A stretch of 40,969 nucleotides of DNA from an uncultured bacterium (GTDB lineage Bacteria; Pseudomonadota; Gammaproteobacteria; Burkholderiales; Burkholderiaceae_C): NCBI GenBank assembly GCA_903830565.1, contig CAIKUF010000273.1, forward strand, positions 1-40,969, written 5' to 3'. Below, piece by piece: positions 20,445 through 30,615 of the stretch. A model generated the notes under the pieces. That model was not told where the DNA came from. It saw only the letters and a program-made list of their open reading frames with translations, and made no database searches. Position numbers and translations under genes: made by a program. Position 1 is the first letter of the stretch. Every line of letters starts with the position of its first letter.

Positions 20445-22991
20445 ATGCGATACATTCGGCCCATTTCGAGAGCACTCGCCTGCGTTGCCGGCGCACTGGC
20501 GATGGCCAGCCCCGTGGCGGCGCAGGTCGTCACCGGCACGCTCGGTTCACCCAGCGCGACGACGACGGTCAGCCCGAAGCAACTCCCACCGCCTGACCCG
20601 AAATTCGGCGGCGTGATCAAGACCGACGCCCTGCAGTCCAAGGCCTGGTGGGCGCCGCGCGTGGTGCCTCCCAAGGGCGCGCCCAATGTGCTTCTCATCA
20701 TCACCGACGACGCCGGCTTCGGCGTGCCGAGCACCTTCGGCGGCGTGATCCCGACGCCGACCATGGACCGCATCGCCAAGGAAGGCTTGCGCTACAACCG
20801 CGTCTTCTCGACCGCGCTGTGCTCGCCCACACGCGCCGCGCTGATCACCGGGCGCAACCACCACTCGGCCGGCTTCGGCGTCATCTCCGAGCAGTCGACG
20901 GGCTTCCCGGGCTACAACAGCATCATCGGCAAGGACAAGGCGACCATCGGCCGCATGCTGGTCGACAACGGCTACAGCACGGCCTGGTTCGGCAAGGACC
21001 ACAACGTGCCTGCCTTCGCAGCCAGCCAGGTCGGTCCATTCGACCAGTGGCCTGTCGGCATGGGCTTCGAGTACTTTTACGGCTTCATCGGCGGCGACGC
21101 CAACCAGTGGGAGCCGAACCTGTTCCGCAACACGACACAGATCTATCCGTTCCTCGGCAAGCCGCCGGGAACGTGGAACCTCGTCACCGCGATGGCCGAC
21201 GACGCCATCGACTACATGACGCGCATCCACCAGATCGACCCGAGCAAGCCGATCTTCATCAAGTACGCGCCGGGCGCGACGCACGCGCCGCACCACCCGA
21301 CCAAGGAGTGGGTCGACAAGATCAGCGCCATGCACCTCTTCGACGACGGCTACGAGAAGCTGCGCCAGCGCATCTTCGAGAACCAGAAGAAGCTTGGCGT
21401 GATCGCGCAGGATTCGCAGATCACGCCGTGGCCCAGCAGCATGCTCAAGCCCTGGGACCAGCTCAGCGCCGACGAGAAGAAGCTCTTCATCCGCCAGGTC
21501 GAGGTCTTCGCCGCCTACGCCGCCTACAGCGACAACGAGATCGGGCGCGTGATCCAGGCATTTGAGGACCTGGGCAAGCTCGACAACACGCTCGTCATCT
21601 ACATCAACGGCGACAACGGCACCAGCGCCGAGGGCGGGCCTATGGGCACGCCGAACGAAGTCGCGTTCTTCAACGGATTGAACCAACTGCCGGTCGACGT
21701 GCAGATGAAGTTCTACGACGTCTGGGGCACCGAGCAGACCTACAACCACATGTCGGCCGGCTGGTCGTGGGCCTTCGACACACCGTTCGACTGGTTCAAG
21801 CAAAACGCGTCAAGGCTGGGCGGCATCAACCAGAACATGGTCGTGTCGTGGCCGGCGCGGATCAAGGACAAGGGTGCGCTGCGCGAGCAATTCGTGCACG
21901 TGATCGACGTCGTGCCGACGATTCTCGAGGCCGCCGGGATCAAGGCGCCGCAGATGGTCGACGGCATCAAGCAGGCACCCATCGAGGGCACGAGCTTTGC
22001 CTACACCTTCGATCCAGCCAATGCGAAGGTGGCCTCGCGGCACAAGACGCAGTACTTCGAGATGTTTGGCCAGTGGGCGTTGTACGACGACGGCTGGGTG
22101 CTCAGCACCAAGGTCAATCGCGCGCCGTGGGAGGCTTTCGGCGCCGCAAACCCCGATCCGCTGAACAACCAGGTGTTCCAGCTCTACAACCTGAAGAACG
22201 ACTTCTCGCAGACCGAGGACCTGGCGGCCAGGTATCCGCAGAAGGTGGCCGAGATGCGCAAGGCGTTCGTCGCCGAAGCGAAGAAGCACCAGGTCTTCCC
22301 GATGGACGCGTCGGTCGCGGCGCGCATCGTCGCGCCGCGACCGAACATCACCGCCGGGCGCACCGAGTTCGTCTACACGCGGCCGATGGTGGGCCTGCCG
22401 CAGGGCGACTCGCCGTTCATCCTCAACTCGTCCTACACCTTCACGGCCGACATCGACGTGCCGCAGGGCGGCGCCGAGGGCATGATCGTGACCTCCGGTG
22501 GCCGCTTTGGCGGCTACGGCTTTTACCTGCTCAAGGGCAAGCCGGTGTTCCTGTGGAATCTCGTCGACTTGAAGCGCATCAAGTGGGAAGGCGCGGAAGC
22601 GCTCTCGCCCGGCAAGCACACGCTGGAGTTCGACTTCAAGTACGACGGTCTGGGCGTCGGCACGCTCGCGTTCAACAACATGAGCGGCCTCGGCCGCGGC
22701 GGCACCGGCACGCTCAAGGTCGACGGCAAGGCGGTGCAGACGATAGCGATGGAACACACGCTGCCGATGATTCTGCAATGGGACGAGAGCTTCGACGTCG
22801 GCTCCGACACCCTGACCGGCGTCAACGATGCCGACTACAGGCCGCCCTTCCCGCTCAGCGCCAAGCTGAACAAGCTGACGATCAAGGTCAACCGGCCGCA
22901 GTTGTCGGCTGCCGATATCAAGCAGCTCGAAGCGGCGCAGGCGGCAGCCGCGGACGGCGCTCCCGCGGCGCGCGCACCAGCCAAGCCCTGA
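20445..22991 (+). CDS. Exported arylsulfatase
   Basis: 848 aa, with signal peptide (cleavage near VAAQ, residue 27), so periplasmic or secreted. Type I sulfatase domain: NVLLIITDDAGFG gives the calcium-site aspartates at about 88-89, and CSPTRAALITGR at 126-137 matches CxPxR, with Cys126 the predicted formylglycine. NGDNGTSAEGG and HAPHHPTKEWVDK supply further active-site residues. A C-terminal beta-rich region (about 640-800) probably helps bind substrate. Hydrolyses sulfate esters; substrate unknown. GGAGGAGGAG precedes the ATG. No formylglycine-generating enzyme or sulfate transporter is nearby. The HAD lipoprotein beyond the convergent exonuclease gene may belong to the same function. Confidence 0.9.
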   Translation: MRYIRPISRALACVAGALAMASPVAAQVVTGTLGSPSATTTVSPKQLPPPDPKFGGVIKTDALQSKAWWAPRVVPPKGAPNVLLIITDDAGFGVPSTFGGVIPTPTMDRIAKEGLRYNRVFSTALCSPTRAALITGRNHHSAGFGVISEQSTGFPGYNSIIGKDKATIGRMLVDNGYSTAWFGKDHNVPAFAASQVGPFDQWPVGMGFEYFYGFIGGDANQWEPNLFRNTTQIYPFLGKPPGTWNLVTAMADDAIDYMTRIHQIDPSKPIFIKYAPGATHAPHHPTKEWVDKISAMHLFDDGYEKLRQRIFENQKKLGVIAQDSQITPWPSSMLKPWDQLSADEKKLFIRQVEVFAAYAAYSDNEIGRVIQAFEDLGKLDNTLVIYINGDNGTSAEGGPMGTPNEVAFFNGLNQLPVDVQMKFYDVWGTEQTYNHMSAGWSWAFDTPFDWFKQNASRLGGINQNMVVSWPARIKDKGALREQFVHVIDVVPTILEAAGIKAPQMVDGIKQAPIEGTSFAYTFDPANAKVASRHKTQYFEMFGQWALYDDGWVLSTKVNRAPWEAFGAANPDPLNNQVFQLYNLKNDFSQTEDLAARYPQKVAEMRKAFVAEAKKHQVFPMDASVAARIVAPRPNITAGRTEFVYTRPMVGLPQGDSPFILNSSYTFTADIDVPQGGAEGMIVTSGGRFGGYGFYLLKGKPVFLWNLVDLKRIKWEGAEALSPGKHTLEFDFKYDGLGVGTLAFNNMSGLGRGGTGTLKVDGKAVQTIAMEHTLPMILQWDESFDVGSDTLTGVNDADYRPPFPLSAKLNKLTIKVNRPQLSAADIKQLEAAQAAAADGAPAARAPAKP

Positions 22992-23058
22992 GCGCAGCGC
23001 GCGGCCGCGAAGCCTGGCTCGTGGCCGCCGGCACGCTCGATGGGCGAGGCCGGCCGCG

Positions 23059-24501
23059 TCAGGGATCGACGGGCGGGGCAATCTGCTCCGCGTAGTCGAC
23101 CAGCGCGCCGAGGATCGCCTGCCCGCGCTCGTCGGCGCTCTCGGCGAGCGCATCAATGCGCTCGAGAAACGCCGCCAGGGTGAACCCACCGCCGGCCTCG
23201 CGGTGCAGGCGATGACTGCAATGCGCCACCCAGCGCGCCTGCTCGGCCTCTGAGAGCGTGCGCGGGAAGTTGCGCGCGCGGTAGCGGAACACGATCTCTT
23301 CGAGCCGCGCATCGTCGAAGGCGGGCCGCGCCGCGGCGAGCTTGTCGGCACTCATGCTTCGCAGGCGCTCGAGCGTGCGCCGGTCGCTGTTGCCGACGAA
23401 GCCGCTGTACAAGTCCTCATCGACGTCGGGCGCGCGCTCGGGCTTGGCGCGCGCGAACACCTCGGCCCAGCGCTGGCGCGGAATCGCCGGTTCACGGGCC
23501 GCGATCTCGGCATGGCGCAGCGCCTTCGCGACGTCCAGCCCCCAATGCTCGGCCTGCGCGTCGGCGAGGGTCTTCAGGTTGCCGACGACAATCGGCGACT
23601 TGTTGATGTGGATGGTCTTGATCGGAAGCCGCGCTACGCCTTCGGGCAGGTCGTCCTGGCGGGCGAACATGCGCTCGCGGATCGCCTGCGCATCGAGCCC
23701 AAAGAGCTCGCTCGGGTCGGATGCGAGGTCCCACACGATCAGTTCGTTTTTGTTCGTCGGGTGCGGGCCTAACGGCCAAACGACGGCGATGCAGCCACGC
23801 TCCGGCGGGTACATGCCCGAGACGTGCAGGAAGGGCCCGGGGCCGGCGAAGCCGATCTCGGCCAGCACGGCGTCCTTCTTGCGCAGGCGCAGGCAGAACT
23901 GCCACAGCTTGGGCTGAAGTTCCTTCACGAGCCGGGCCAACGCGATCGTCGCCCGCACGTCGGCGAGCGCGTCGTGCGCCTCGGCATGCGCGATGCCGTT
24001 GGCGGCGGTCAGGTGTTCAAGCTTGAACGACGGACGGCCGTCGGCGTGCCGTGGCCACGCTATGCCCTGCGGGCGCAGCGCGTAGGTGCAGCGCACGACG
24101 TCCAGCAAGTCCCAGCGCGCGCAGTCGTTCTGCCACTCGCGGGCGTAAGGGTCGGTCAGGTTGCGCCAGAACAGATGGCGCGTGACCTCGTCGTCGAAGC
24201 GGATGCTGTTGTAGCCGACGCCGGTCGTGCCTAGCTGGGCGAGTTCGGCCTCGATGGCGGAGGCGAAGGCATGCTCGGGCAGGCCCCCGGCCAGACAGGC
24301 CTGGGGCAGGATGCCGGTCAGCAGGCACGATTCGGGGTCGGGCAGATAGTCTGGCGCCGGCTGGCAGAAGTGCATCAGCGGCGCGCCGATCTCGTTCAGA
24401 TCGGCGTCGGTGCGGATGCCCGCGAACTGCGCCGGCCGGTCGCGCCGCGGCACGACGCCGAAGGTCTCGTAGTCGTGCCAGTAGAAGCTGAAGTCGCTCA
24501 T
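23059..24501 (-). CDS. sbcB: Exodeoxyribonuclease I
   Basis: 480 aa, the length of ExoI, the 3'-5' single-strand DNA exonuclease acting in mismatch repair and recombination. DnaQ-fold motifs: YWHDYETFG at residues 7-15 (Asp10, Glu12), GYNSIRFDDEV, and AHDALADVRATIALARL, followed by the SH3-like and C-terminal helical domains. Convergent with the sulfatase gene (67 bases between stops). A repeat lies just upstream of its start. Confidence 0.94.
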   Translation of the reverse strand: MSDFSFYWHDYETFGVVPRRDRPAQFAGIRTDADLNEIGAPLMHFCQPAPDYLPDPESCLLTGILPQACLAGGLPEHAFASAIEAELAQLGTTGVGYNSIRFDDEVTRHLFWRNLTDPYAREWQNDCARWDLLDVVRCTYALRPQGIAWPRHADGRPSFKLEHLTAANGIAHAEAHDALADVRATIALARLVKELQPKLWQFCLRLRKKDAVLAEIGFAGPGPFLHVSGMYPPERGCIAVVWPLGPHPTNKNELIVWDLASDPSELFGLDAQAIRERMFARQDDLPEGVARLPIKTIHINKSPIVVGNLKTLADAQAEHWGLDVAKALRHAEIAAREPAIPRQRWAEVFARAKPERAPDVDEDLYSGFVGNSDRRTLERLRSMSADKLAAARPAFDDARLEEIVFRYRARNFPRTLSEAEQARWVAHCSHRLHREAGGGFTLAAFLERIDALAESADERGQAILGALVDYAEQIAPPVDP

Positions 24502-24547
24502 GCTTGACGCCTATCCGGTTTCGGTTTCAAAGCACCGACATACTGCG

Positions 24548-24617
24548 TCGTCCCCGCGAAGGCGGGGATCCAGAGGTGTCTCCGTGCAAACATGGATCCC
24601 CGCCTTCGCGGGGATGA
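24548..24617. repeat. Inverted pair of 25-bp REP-like units
   Basis: Bases 24548-24572 and 24593-24617 are reverse complements with one mismatch in 25; each arm contains its own CCCCGC-GAAG-GCGGGG hairpin. This resembles the extragenic CCCCGCGAAGGCGGGGATCCA repeat widespread in proteobacterial genomes. It fills the 133-base gap between the HAD gene stop and sbcB start and could end or stabilise the HAD transcript. Confidence 0.85.
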
Positions 24618-24634
24618 CAGAGTGGCCGCCGTGT

Positions 24635-25657
24635 CTACTCGAAGGCAAAGACGCGCTTCCAGTCGTTCTTGATGCTGATGACCGTCCAGCCCTTGGCCTT
24701 GGCCTCGTCGTAAAGGGGCTGCGTGAAGGTGCCGATCCGGCTCTCGGGCAGGCCGGCGGCGGGGCCGTAGGCGAACTCGCGCTTCGCGTCGTCGTGCAGC
24801 ACCAGCATCCCGAGGCGTGCGCCCAGCCCGCCGGTCGTCCATTCGAGCATCTGCTGGTCGCCATTCGAATTGCCGAACGCCGCCTGCGGCCGGCGGCCGA
24901 TCAGCAGGTTGATGCCGACCGGCTTGCCTTCCTTGTCGTTGACGAAGAACAGCGCCGGCGCGTTGGTCAGCGTCGGCGTGCCGCCGGGCACGCTGTAGTC
25001 GACCTTGAGCAGCGTCCCCATCACTTGCTCCGGCGGGATGCCGTAGACCGCCTCGGCGAAGGCGCGCACGAATTCCTGCCCGCCGCCGGTGACGATGTAG
25101 GTGCGGTAGCCGTTCGCGCGCAGGTACTTCAGCACCTCGAGCATCGGCGCGTAGACGAGCTCGGTGTACGGGCGCTGGAACTTCGGGTGCTTGGCCGTCG
25201 CCGCCCAGGCCTTGACCACGTCCTGGAAGGCCTCGATCGTCAGCCCGGCTTGCGACGCGGCGACGATCTTCATGATGTCTGCCTCGCCGAGCTTGGCCAT
25301 CGCCGTGCGATCGCCGCTGAGCACGGTCTTGAACGGCTCTTCGCCAGCGAGCGCCGGCTGCGCCTTGACGACGTCCTTCACGCGGTCGAGCGCGAACACG
25401 ACCTGGGCGTACATCGGCTGCTCGACCCACAGCGTGCCGTCCTGATCGAAGGTGGCGACGCGCTGCGCGGGCGGCACGAACTGTGGGCTGGCGGCGTCGG
25501 TCGTCTTGCGAACGAACTCGACGATGGCGTCCTTGGCCGGGCCGTCGTTCCACGACGGCAAGGGGTCGGCCACTGGAGCGAGCTGAGCACAAGCGCTGAG
25601 GGCAATGGCGGCCAGCGCGAGCACGAGGCGACGGCTGACGTTCAGTCCTGATCTCAT
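24635..25657 (-). CDS. HAD-superfamily hydrolase, predicted lipoprotein
   Basis: 340 aa. A lipoprotein signal with lipobox LSAC (Cys23) places it at the outside of the cytoplasmic membrane. HAD motif I is FDQDGTLW (Asp71 nucleophile, Asp73), YIVTGGGQEFV is motif II, and GNSNGDQQMLEW is the motif IV region. The enzyme probably hydrolyses a phosphoester; substrate unknown. AGGAGAG lies 5 bases before the ATG. It follows the octaheme gene on the same strand after 97 bases. Confidence 0.85.
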   Translation of the reverse strand: MRSGLNVSRRLVLALAAIALSACAQLAPVADPLPSWNDGPAKDAIVEFVRKTTDAASPQFVPPAQRVATFDQDGTLWVEQPMYAQVVFALDRVKDVVKAQPALAGEEPFKTVLSGDRTAMAKLGEADIMKIVAASQAGLTIEAFQDVVKAWAATAKHPKFQRPYTELVYAPMLEVLKYLRANGYRTYIVTGGGQEFVRAFAEAVYGIPPEQVMGTLLKVDYSVPGGTPTLTNAPALFFVNDKEGKPVGINLLIGRRPQAAFGNSNGDQQMLEWTTGGLGARLGMLVLHDDAKREFAYGPAAGLPESRIGTFTQPLYDEAKAKGWTVISIKNDWKRVFAFE

Positions 25658-25754
25658 GGGTCTCTCCTGGGTCTTGACACGAGGAGCTATTGGGCCTGAT
25701 GCCGCAGTGGCGCATTTTGCGACGGCGCAAGCGCGCGGCGGATGGCGCGCTGGC

Positions 25755-28226
25755 TCAGCGCGCGGACGCGCTCGCCGCGCTGTCGCGCTGCGCCTTCAGG
25801 CGCTGCACGAGCAGTTGCGCTTGCGGGTTGGATGGGTCAGCGGCCTGCGTACGCTCGGCCCACAGCAGCGCATCGCTCCAGCGGCGCTCATTGGCGTGAA
25901 GCAGCGCCAGCGCATAAGGCACCGCCGGGTCGCGCGGGTCGAGGCGCCAGGCCTCGGCAAACGCGCGCTGCGCCTCGGCGCTGTTGCCGTTTTGCTGGAG
26001 CGCGAGGCCGAGGTTGTAGCGCACGCGCGCGCGCTCGGGCATGAGCGTCGCTGCCTTGCCCAGCGCGGCCGCCGCGTCCATCATGCGGCCCTGCTCGGCC
26101 AGCACGAGACCGAGCGAGTACTGCAGCTCGCCCTGCGCGGGAACGCGCTTGACGCCTTCGGCGAGCACGCGCTCGGCGTCTTCGAGGCGTGCCCGTGCGC
26201 CGTAGAACTGCGCCAGGTTGGCGCGCGCCGGCGTGAAGTCGGGGTCGATGCGCAAGGCAGCGAGGTAGTTCGCCTCGGCAAGATCGGGCTGGCCGGTGTT
26301 CTGGTAGATCACGGCGAGGTTCAGGCGCGCACCCGGCATGTCGAGCGAGGTGCTCTGCGCGGCAATGTACTCGGCGAGGGCGGCATCGAAAGCCTGGCGT
26401 GTCGCGGCGTCGAAGCTTGCCGGGTCGACCGATGCGAGCGCGCGTGCGGTGGTGGCGCGCACCGCTCGAACCGGGTCTCGCAACAGCGGTGCCAGTGCCT
26501 GCACGCGCTCGGCGGGAGGAAGATTCTCCAGGCTGTCCGCGGCTGCGGCGCGCACTTCGGCATCGGCGTCGTGCGTCGCGGCAATGCGCTCGGCCTCGTG
26601 CCCGCGCGGGTAGGCGCGCAAGGCTTCGAGCGCACTCGCGCGAACGATGGCCGGGTTGGCGCCGTCAGCGACCAGCCGCGCGAGAGCATCGTCAGCGCCA
26701 GGCGCGCCGACGCGCGCGGCGGCCAGTGCCTGCCCGTAGTGCGGAACCTGACGCCGCTTCGTGCCCCACCAGCGCTCGGCCGCCTGCGCCGCCCAGGCCG
26801 GGGTCTTGTTCCTGTGGCAGGCGGTGCAAGCGTCGGGCGCGCCGGTCACGGCATCGAGATCGGGCCGCGGCACGCGCATGCTGTGGTCGGGCCGCGCGTG
26901 CACGACCATGTAGTTCTTGATCGGCATGTGGCAGGCCGCGCACTGCGCGGCCGGCGTGCCCGGCTTGTGGAAGTGGTGCGCCGGGCTGTCGAACTCACCC
27001 GCCGCGCTCGGAAAGCGCGGGTTCGCCGGCTTCGTGTGACATTGCCGGCAGACGCCGTTGCCTTCACCCTTGAGCTTGCCGGTGTGCGCGTTGTGGCAGT
27101 CGGAGCAGCGCACGCCGAAGCGATACATCTTGCTCTGGCGCAGCGAGCCGTAGACGTAGACCTCCTCGCGCTGCTGGCCGTCGGCGTGGTACAGGTTCGG
27201 TGTCAGCCGCGCAGGTTGGAAGTTATCGAGCAGCGGCTCGCCGGCCATCGCCGTTGCCGTCAGGTTGCTGCGCCGCGAGTGGCAGGCAGCGCAGACCTCG
27301 ACCTCGCCCGGCCCGCCTGCGGTTCGAAAGTCGACCGGCAGGCCATAGCCCAGCGGCGCCGATGCTGCAGCGGCGGCCGACAGCGGCACGCCCTTGGGCA
27401 GCGCCTGCGCCCAGGCGACGTGCGCCGATCCCGCGCCGTGGCACGACTGGCAGCTCACGTTGATCTCTTTCCAGCGCGAATCGAAAGCGTGGCTCTTCTC
27501 GTCGTAGCGCTTCTCGTAGCCCGTCGTATGGCACTCGATGCACATCGTGTTCGCGGTCTGGTAGTTGCCGCTCCAGTGCATCACGTCGCCGCCCGGCGCC
27601 TTCTCGTTCGGATAGAGGTGGAACCAGCGCTTCTTGGCCGTGTCCCAGGCGATCGTCAGCGCCTGCAGCCGCCCGCCGGGAAGCTCGATCAGATACTGCT
27701 GCAGCGGGTCGATGCCGAAGGTGTACTTGATCTCGAAGTCGGCGAGCTTGCCGTCCGGCCCGTCGGTGTTGACGAAGTACTTGCCGTCCTTGCGGAAGAA
27801 ACGCGAGCTCACGCCCTGATGCTTGAATGTGGCGTTAGCGAAGTCGCCGCGCACGCTCTCTTCGCTGGGCAGCGCCATCGCCATCGCGTGGTGCGACCGC
27901 TGCCACAGCTTGGCAGCGTCCTGGTGGCACTCGACGCACAGCGCGTTGGCCACGTAATCCGGACGCACACCGCTGGCTGGCGATGATGCTGGCGCGGCGG
28001 CGACGGGCGGCGGCGCCGGCGCCGTCGCAGGTGCGCCCCGCCCGGTCTCGCGCAGCAGCCAGAGCGCCAACACAGCCGCGAGCAGCGCCACGCCGCCGAG
28101 GCCCCAGGCTGCGAGCGCGAACCTGCCCTGCCCACTCGATGCCGGCGCGGCAGGCGTGGGCAGTGCGGGTGGCACCAGGTTCGGCTTGGGCGTGGGCTCG
28201 CGCGAGCCGCGCTTGGACTTGCTCAT
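25755..28226 (-). CDS. Membrane-anchored octaheme c-type cytochrome with HEAT-like and TPR repeats
   Basis: 823 aa. A single transmembrane segment (about residues 36-58) anchors a periplasmic part. Eight CxxCH heme sites are seen: CVECH 97-101, CIECH 229-233, CQSCH 259-263, CAACH 312-316, CSDCH 374-378, CRQCH 393-397, CAACH 429-433, CTACH 467-471. This layout fits the cytochrome c554 / doubled-CxxCH type. After residue 500 come HEAT-like helices (about 505-610) and four or more TPR units (about 640-800). It probably transfers electrons while docking a partner through the repeats; the partner, and whether it is a reductase, are unknown. No other cytochrome gene is nearby. The start has only a weak ribosome site. 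Confidence 0.85.
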   Translation of the reverse strand: MSKSKRGSREPTPKPNLVPPALPTPAAPASSGQGRFALAAWGLGGVALLAAVLALWLLRETGRGAPATAPAPPPVAAAPASSPASGVRPDYVANALCVECHQDAAKLWQRSHHAMAMALPSEESVRGDFANATFKHQGVSSRFFRKDGKYFVNTDGPDGKLADFEIKYTFGIDPLQQYLIELPGGRLQALTIAWDTAKKRWFHLYPNEKAPGGDVMHWSGNYQTANTMCIECHTTGYEKRYDEKSHAFDSRWKEINVSCQSCHGAGSAHVAWAQALPKGVPLSAAAAASAPLGYGLPVDFRTAGGPGEVEVCAACHSRRSNLTATAMAGEPLLDNFQPARLTPNLYHADGQQREEVYVYGSLRQSKMYRFGVRCSDCHNAHTGKLKGEGNGVCRQCHTKPANPRFPSAAGEFDSPAHHFHKPGTPAAQCAACHMPIKNYMVVHARPDHSMRVPRPDLDAVTGAPDACTACHRNKTPAWAAQAAERWWGTKRRQVPHYGQALAAARVGAPGADDALARLVADGANPAIVRASALEALRAYPRGHEAERIAATHDADAEVRAAAADSLENLPPAERVQALAPLLRDPVRAVRATTARALASVDPASFDAATRQAFDAALAEYIAAQSTSLDMPGARLNLAVIYQNTGQPDLAEANYLAALRIDPDFTPARANLAQFYGARARLEDAERVLAEGVKRVPAQGELQYSLGLVLAEQGRMMDAAAALGKAATLMPERARVRYNLGLALQQNGNSAEAQRAFAEAWRLDPRDPAVPYALALLHANERRWSDALLWAERTQAADPSNPQAQLLVQRLKAQRDSAASASAR

Positions 28227-28275
28227 GACACTCGTGCTCGGCGCGCGACAGCCCAGGCGATGCCGTGCGGCGACA

Positions 28276-30603
28276 TCACGCCGCCAGCACCCGCTGCGCC
28301 TTCATCCCGCCGACGAGCTTGCCCTTGCGCGCCCGCTTGCCGACATGCGCGGCCAGCGCGGCGCCCTTGAGCACTTCGTCCTTGGCCTTGCCGCCGCGCC
28401 CGCTGCCGAGCACGCGCAGCGCCTGCGTGAACGCGGCGACGCTGGCCAGCGCGTCCTTCGCGTCCACGTCCATCAGCGTCAGGCCGCGTCCGCCCTTGGG
28501 CTGGTGCTTGAGCTCGTCGAGCGGAAACACAAGCAATCGCCCCGTCGCTGACAGGCAGGCCAGTTGCGCACCCAGCAACTCGCCACTTGGCACGACGCTG
28601 GGCGCGAGCGGCTTCTCGCCGACTTCAAGCGCGAGAAAGGTCTTGCCGCCGCGCTGGCGGCTCAGCAGGTCAGAGAGGCGCGCCAGCAGGCCGAAGCCCG
28701 CGCTGCCCGCGAGCGCGAGCATCTGCTCACCGTCGCCAGCAAAGTAGTGCGCGGGCTGGGTGCCGAGTTCCAGATCGATCAGCGACGTGACCGGCTGCCC
28801 ATCGCCGCGCCCGCCGGGCAGCGCGCCGACGGCGACCGAGTAGACGCGGCCGTCGCTGCCAATCACCGCCAGCGTGTCGACGCTGCGGCAGGCAAAGCAG
28901 CCGTAGAGCGCATCGCCGGGCTTGAAGGCGAGGCTGGTCAGGTCGATCTCGTGGCCCTTGAGCGCCCTCACCCAGCCCTTCTCGCTAACGACGACGGTCA
29001 CCGGTTCATCGACCAGCCGGATTTCGGCGACCGCCTTCTTCTCGGCCTGCACCAGCGTGCGCCGCTCGTCGCCGTGCTGCTTCGCGTCGGCCTCGATCTC
29101 CTTGACGAGCGTGCGCTTCAAGGCCGCCGGGCTGGCCAGGATGTCTTCGAGCTTGCCCTGCTCGGTGCGCAGCGTCGCCAGTTCCTGCTCGATGCGTATC
29201 GATTCGAGTCGCGCCAGTTGGCGCAGGCGGATCTCGAGGATGTCCTCGGCCTGCCGATCGCTCAAGGCGAACGCGGCGATCAGCGCCGGCTTGGGTTCGT
29301 CGGCCTCGCGGATGATGCGGATCACCTCGTCCAGGTTGAGCAGCACGAGTTGCCGCCCTTCGAGGATGTGGATGCGCTCTTGCACCTTGGCGAGCCGAAA
29401 CTGCGTGCGCCGCTGCACCGTCTGCTGGCGAAAGCCCAGCCACTCGGCGAGGATCTGGCGCAGGCTCTTCTGCGTTGGCCGGCCGTCGGCGCCGATCATC
29501 GTCAGGTTGATCGGCGCCGAGCTCTCGAGGCTGGTGTGCGCGAGCAGCGCGGTAATGAGGTCTTGCTGTTCGACGGTGCGCGTCTTCGGTTCGAACACCA
29601 GGCGCACCGCGGCCTCGCGGCCCGATTCGTCGCGCACCGCGTCGAGCACCGCGAGCAGGCTGGCCTTGAGCTGAAGCTGCTCGGCGGCGAGCGCCTTCTT
29701 GCCCGCCTTGACCTTGGGGTTCGTGATCTCCTCGATCTCTTCGAGCACGCGCTGCGTGCTCGTGCCCGGCGGCAACTCGGTGACGACGAGTTGCCACTGG
29801 CCGCGCGCGAGTTCCTCGATCTTCCAGCGTGCGCGCACCTTGAGCGAGCCGCGCCCGCTGGCGTAGGCGGCGCGGATGTCTTCGGCGCTGCTGATGATCT
29901 GCCCGCCGCCAGGGTAGTCGGGCGCGGGGATCAATTCGTAGAGCGCGTCGTCGGCGAGATGCTCGTCCTTGAGCAGCGCCACCGCGGCGGCAGCGACTTC
30001 GCGCAGGTTGTGGCTCGGCACCTCGGTCGCAAGGCCCACGGCAATGCCGCTCGCGCCGTTGAGCAGCACGAAGGGCAGGCGCGCCGGCAGTTGCCGCGGC
30101 TCCTCGGTCGAGCCGTCGTAGTTCGGAATGAAATCCACCGTTCCTTCGTCGATCTCGTCGAGCAACAGGCGCGTGATCGGCGCCAGGCGCGCCTCGGTGT
30201 AGCGCATCGCCGCCGCGCCGTCGCCGTCGCGCGAGCCGAAATTGCCCTGGCCGTCGATCAGCGGGTAGCGCTGGCTGAAGTCCTGCGCCATGCGCACCAG
30301 CGCGTCGTAGGCGGCCTGGTCGCCGTGCGGATGGAAGCGCCCGAGCACGTCGCCGACGACGCGCGCGCTCTTCACGGCCTTGGGGCCGCTCGCGGTCGTG
30401 AACGCCAGGCCCATGCGCTCCATCGCGTAGAGGATGCGCCGCTGGACCGGCTTCTGGCCGTCGCATACGTCGGGCAACGCGCGGCCTTTGACGACCGAGA
30501 GCGCGTATTCGAGGTAGGCGCGCTCGGCGTAGTGGGCGAGCGTGATGGCGTCGCGGGGGCCGTCGGGCGGGCCGGATTCGAAAGCGAGCGAAGTCTGGTT
30601 CAT
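28276..30603 (-). CDS. parC: DNA topoisomerase IV subunit A
   Basis: 775 aa. Breakage-reunion subunit that decatenates daughter chromosomes. Winged-helix/tower domains with the catalytic Tyr135 in [15 protein letters not shown] in the quinolone-determining helix, and a C-terminal beta-pinwheel. At the positions of the E. coli resistance residues Ser80 and Glu84 it has Gln96 and Asp100. The start is 12 bases after the stop of the SEC-C protein gene with no strong ribosome site, so parC expression may depend on the upstream accessory genes. Confidence 0.95.
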   Translation of the reverse strand: MNQTSLAFESGPPDGPRDAITLAHYAERAYLEYALSVVKGRALPDVCDGQKPVQRRILYAMERMGLAFTTASGPKAVKSARVVGDVLGRFHPHGDQAAYDALVRMAQDFSQRYPLIDGQGNFGSRDGDGAAAMRYTEARLAPITRLLLDEIDEGTVDFIPNYDGSTEEPRQLPARLPFVLLNGASGIAVGLATEVPSHNLREVAAAAVALLKDEHLADDALYELIPAPDYPGGGQIISSAEDIRAAYASGRGSLKVRARWKIEELARGQWQLVVTELPPGTSTQRVLEEIEEITNPKVKAGKKALAAEQLQLKASLLAVLDAVRDESGREAAVRLVFEPKTRTVEQQDLITALLAHTSLESSAPINLTMIGADGRPTQKSLRQILAEWLGFRQQTVQRRTQFRLAKVQERIHILEGRQLVLLNLDEVIRIIREADEPKPALIAAFALSDRQAEDILEIRLRQLARLESIRIEQELATLRTEQGKLEDILASPAALKRTLVKEIEADAKQHGDERRTLVQAEKKAVAEIRLVDEPVTVVVSEKGWVRALKGHEIDLTSLAFKPGDALYGCFACRSVDTLAVIGSDGRVYSVAVGALPGGRGDGQPVTSLIDLELGTQPAHYFAGDGEQMLALAGSAGFGLLARLSDLLSRQRGGKTFLALEVGEKPLAPSVVPSGELLGAQLACLSATGRLLVFPLDELKHQPKGGRGLTLMDVDAKDALASVAAFTQALRVLGSGRGGKAKDEVLKGAALAAHVGKRARKGKLVGGMKAQRVLAA

Positions 30604-30615
30604 CGAGAGTCGGGT

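Noticed and set aside
24548-24617. Inverted repeat considered as a CRISPR repeat pair
   Set aside because: Only two units, in opposite orientation, with a 20-base gap and no spacers series; fits a common REP-like pair.
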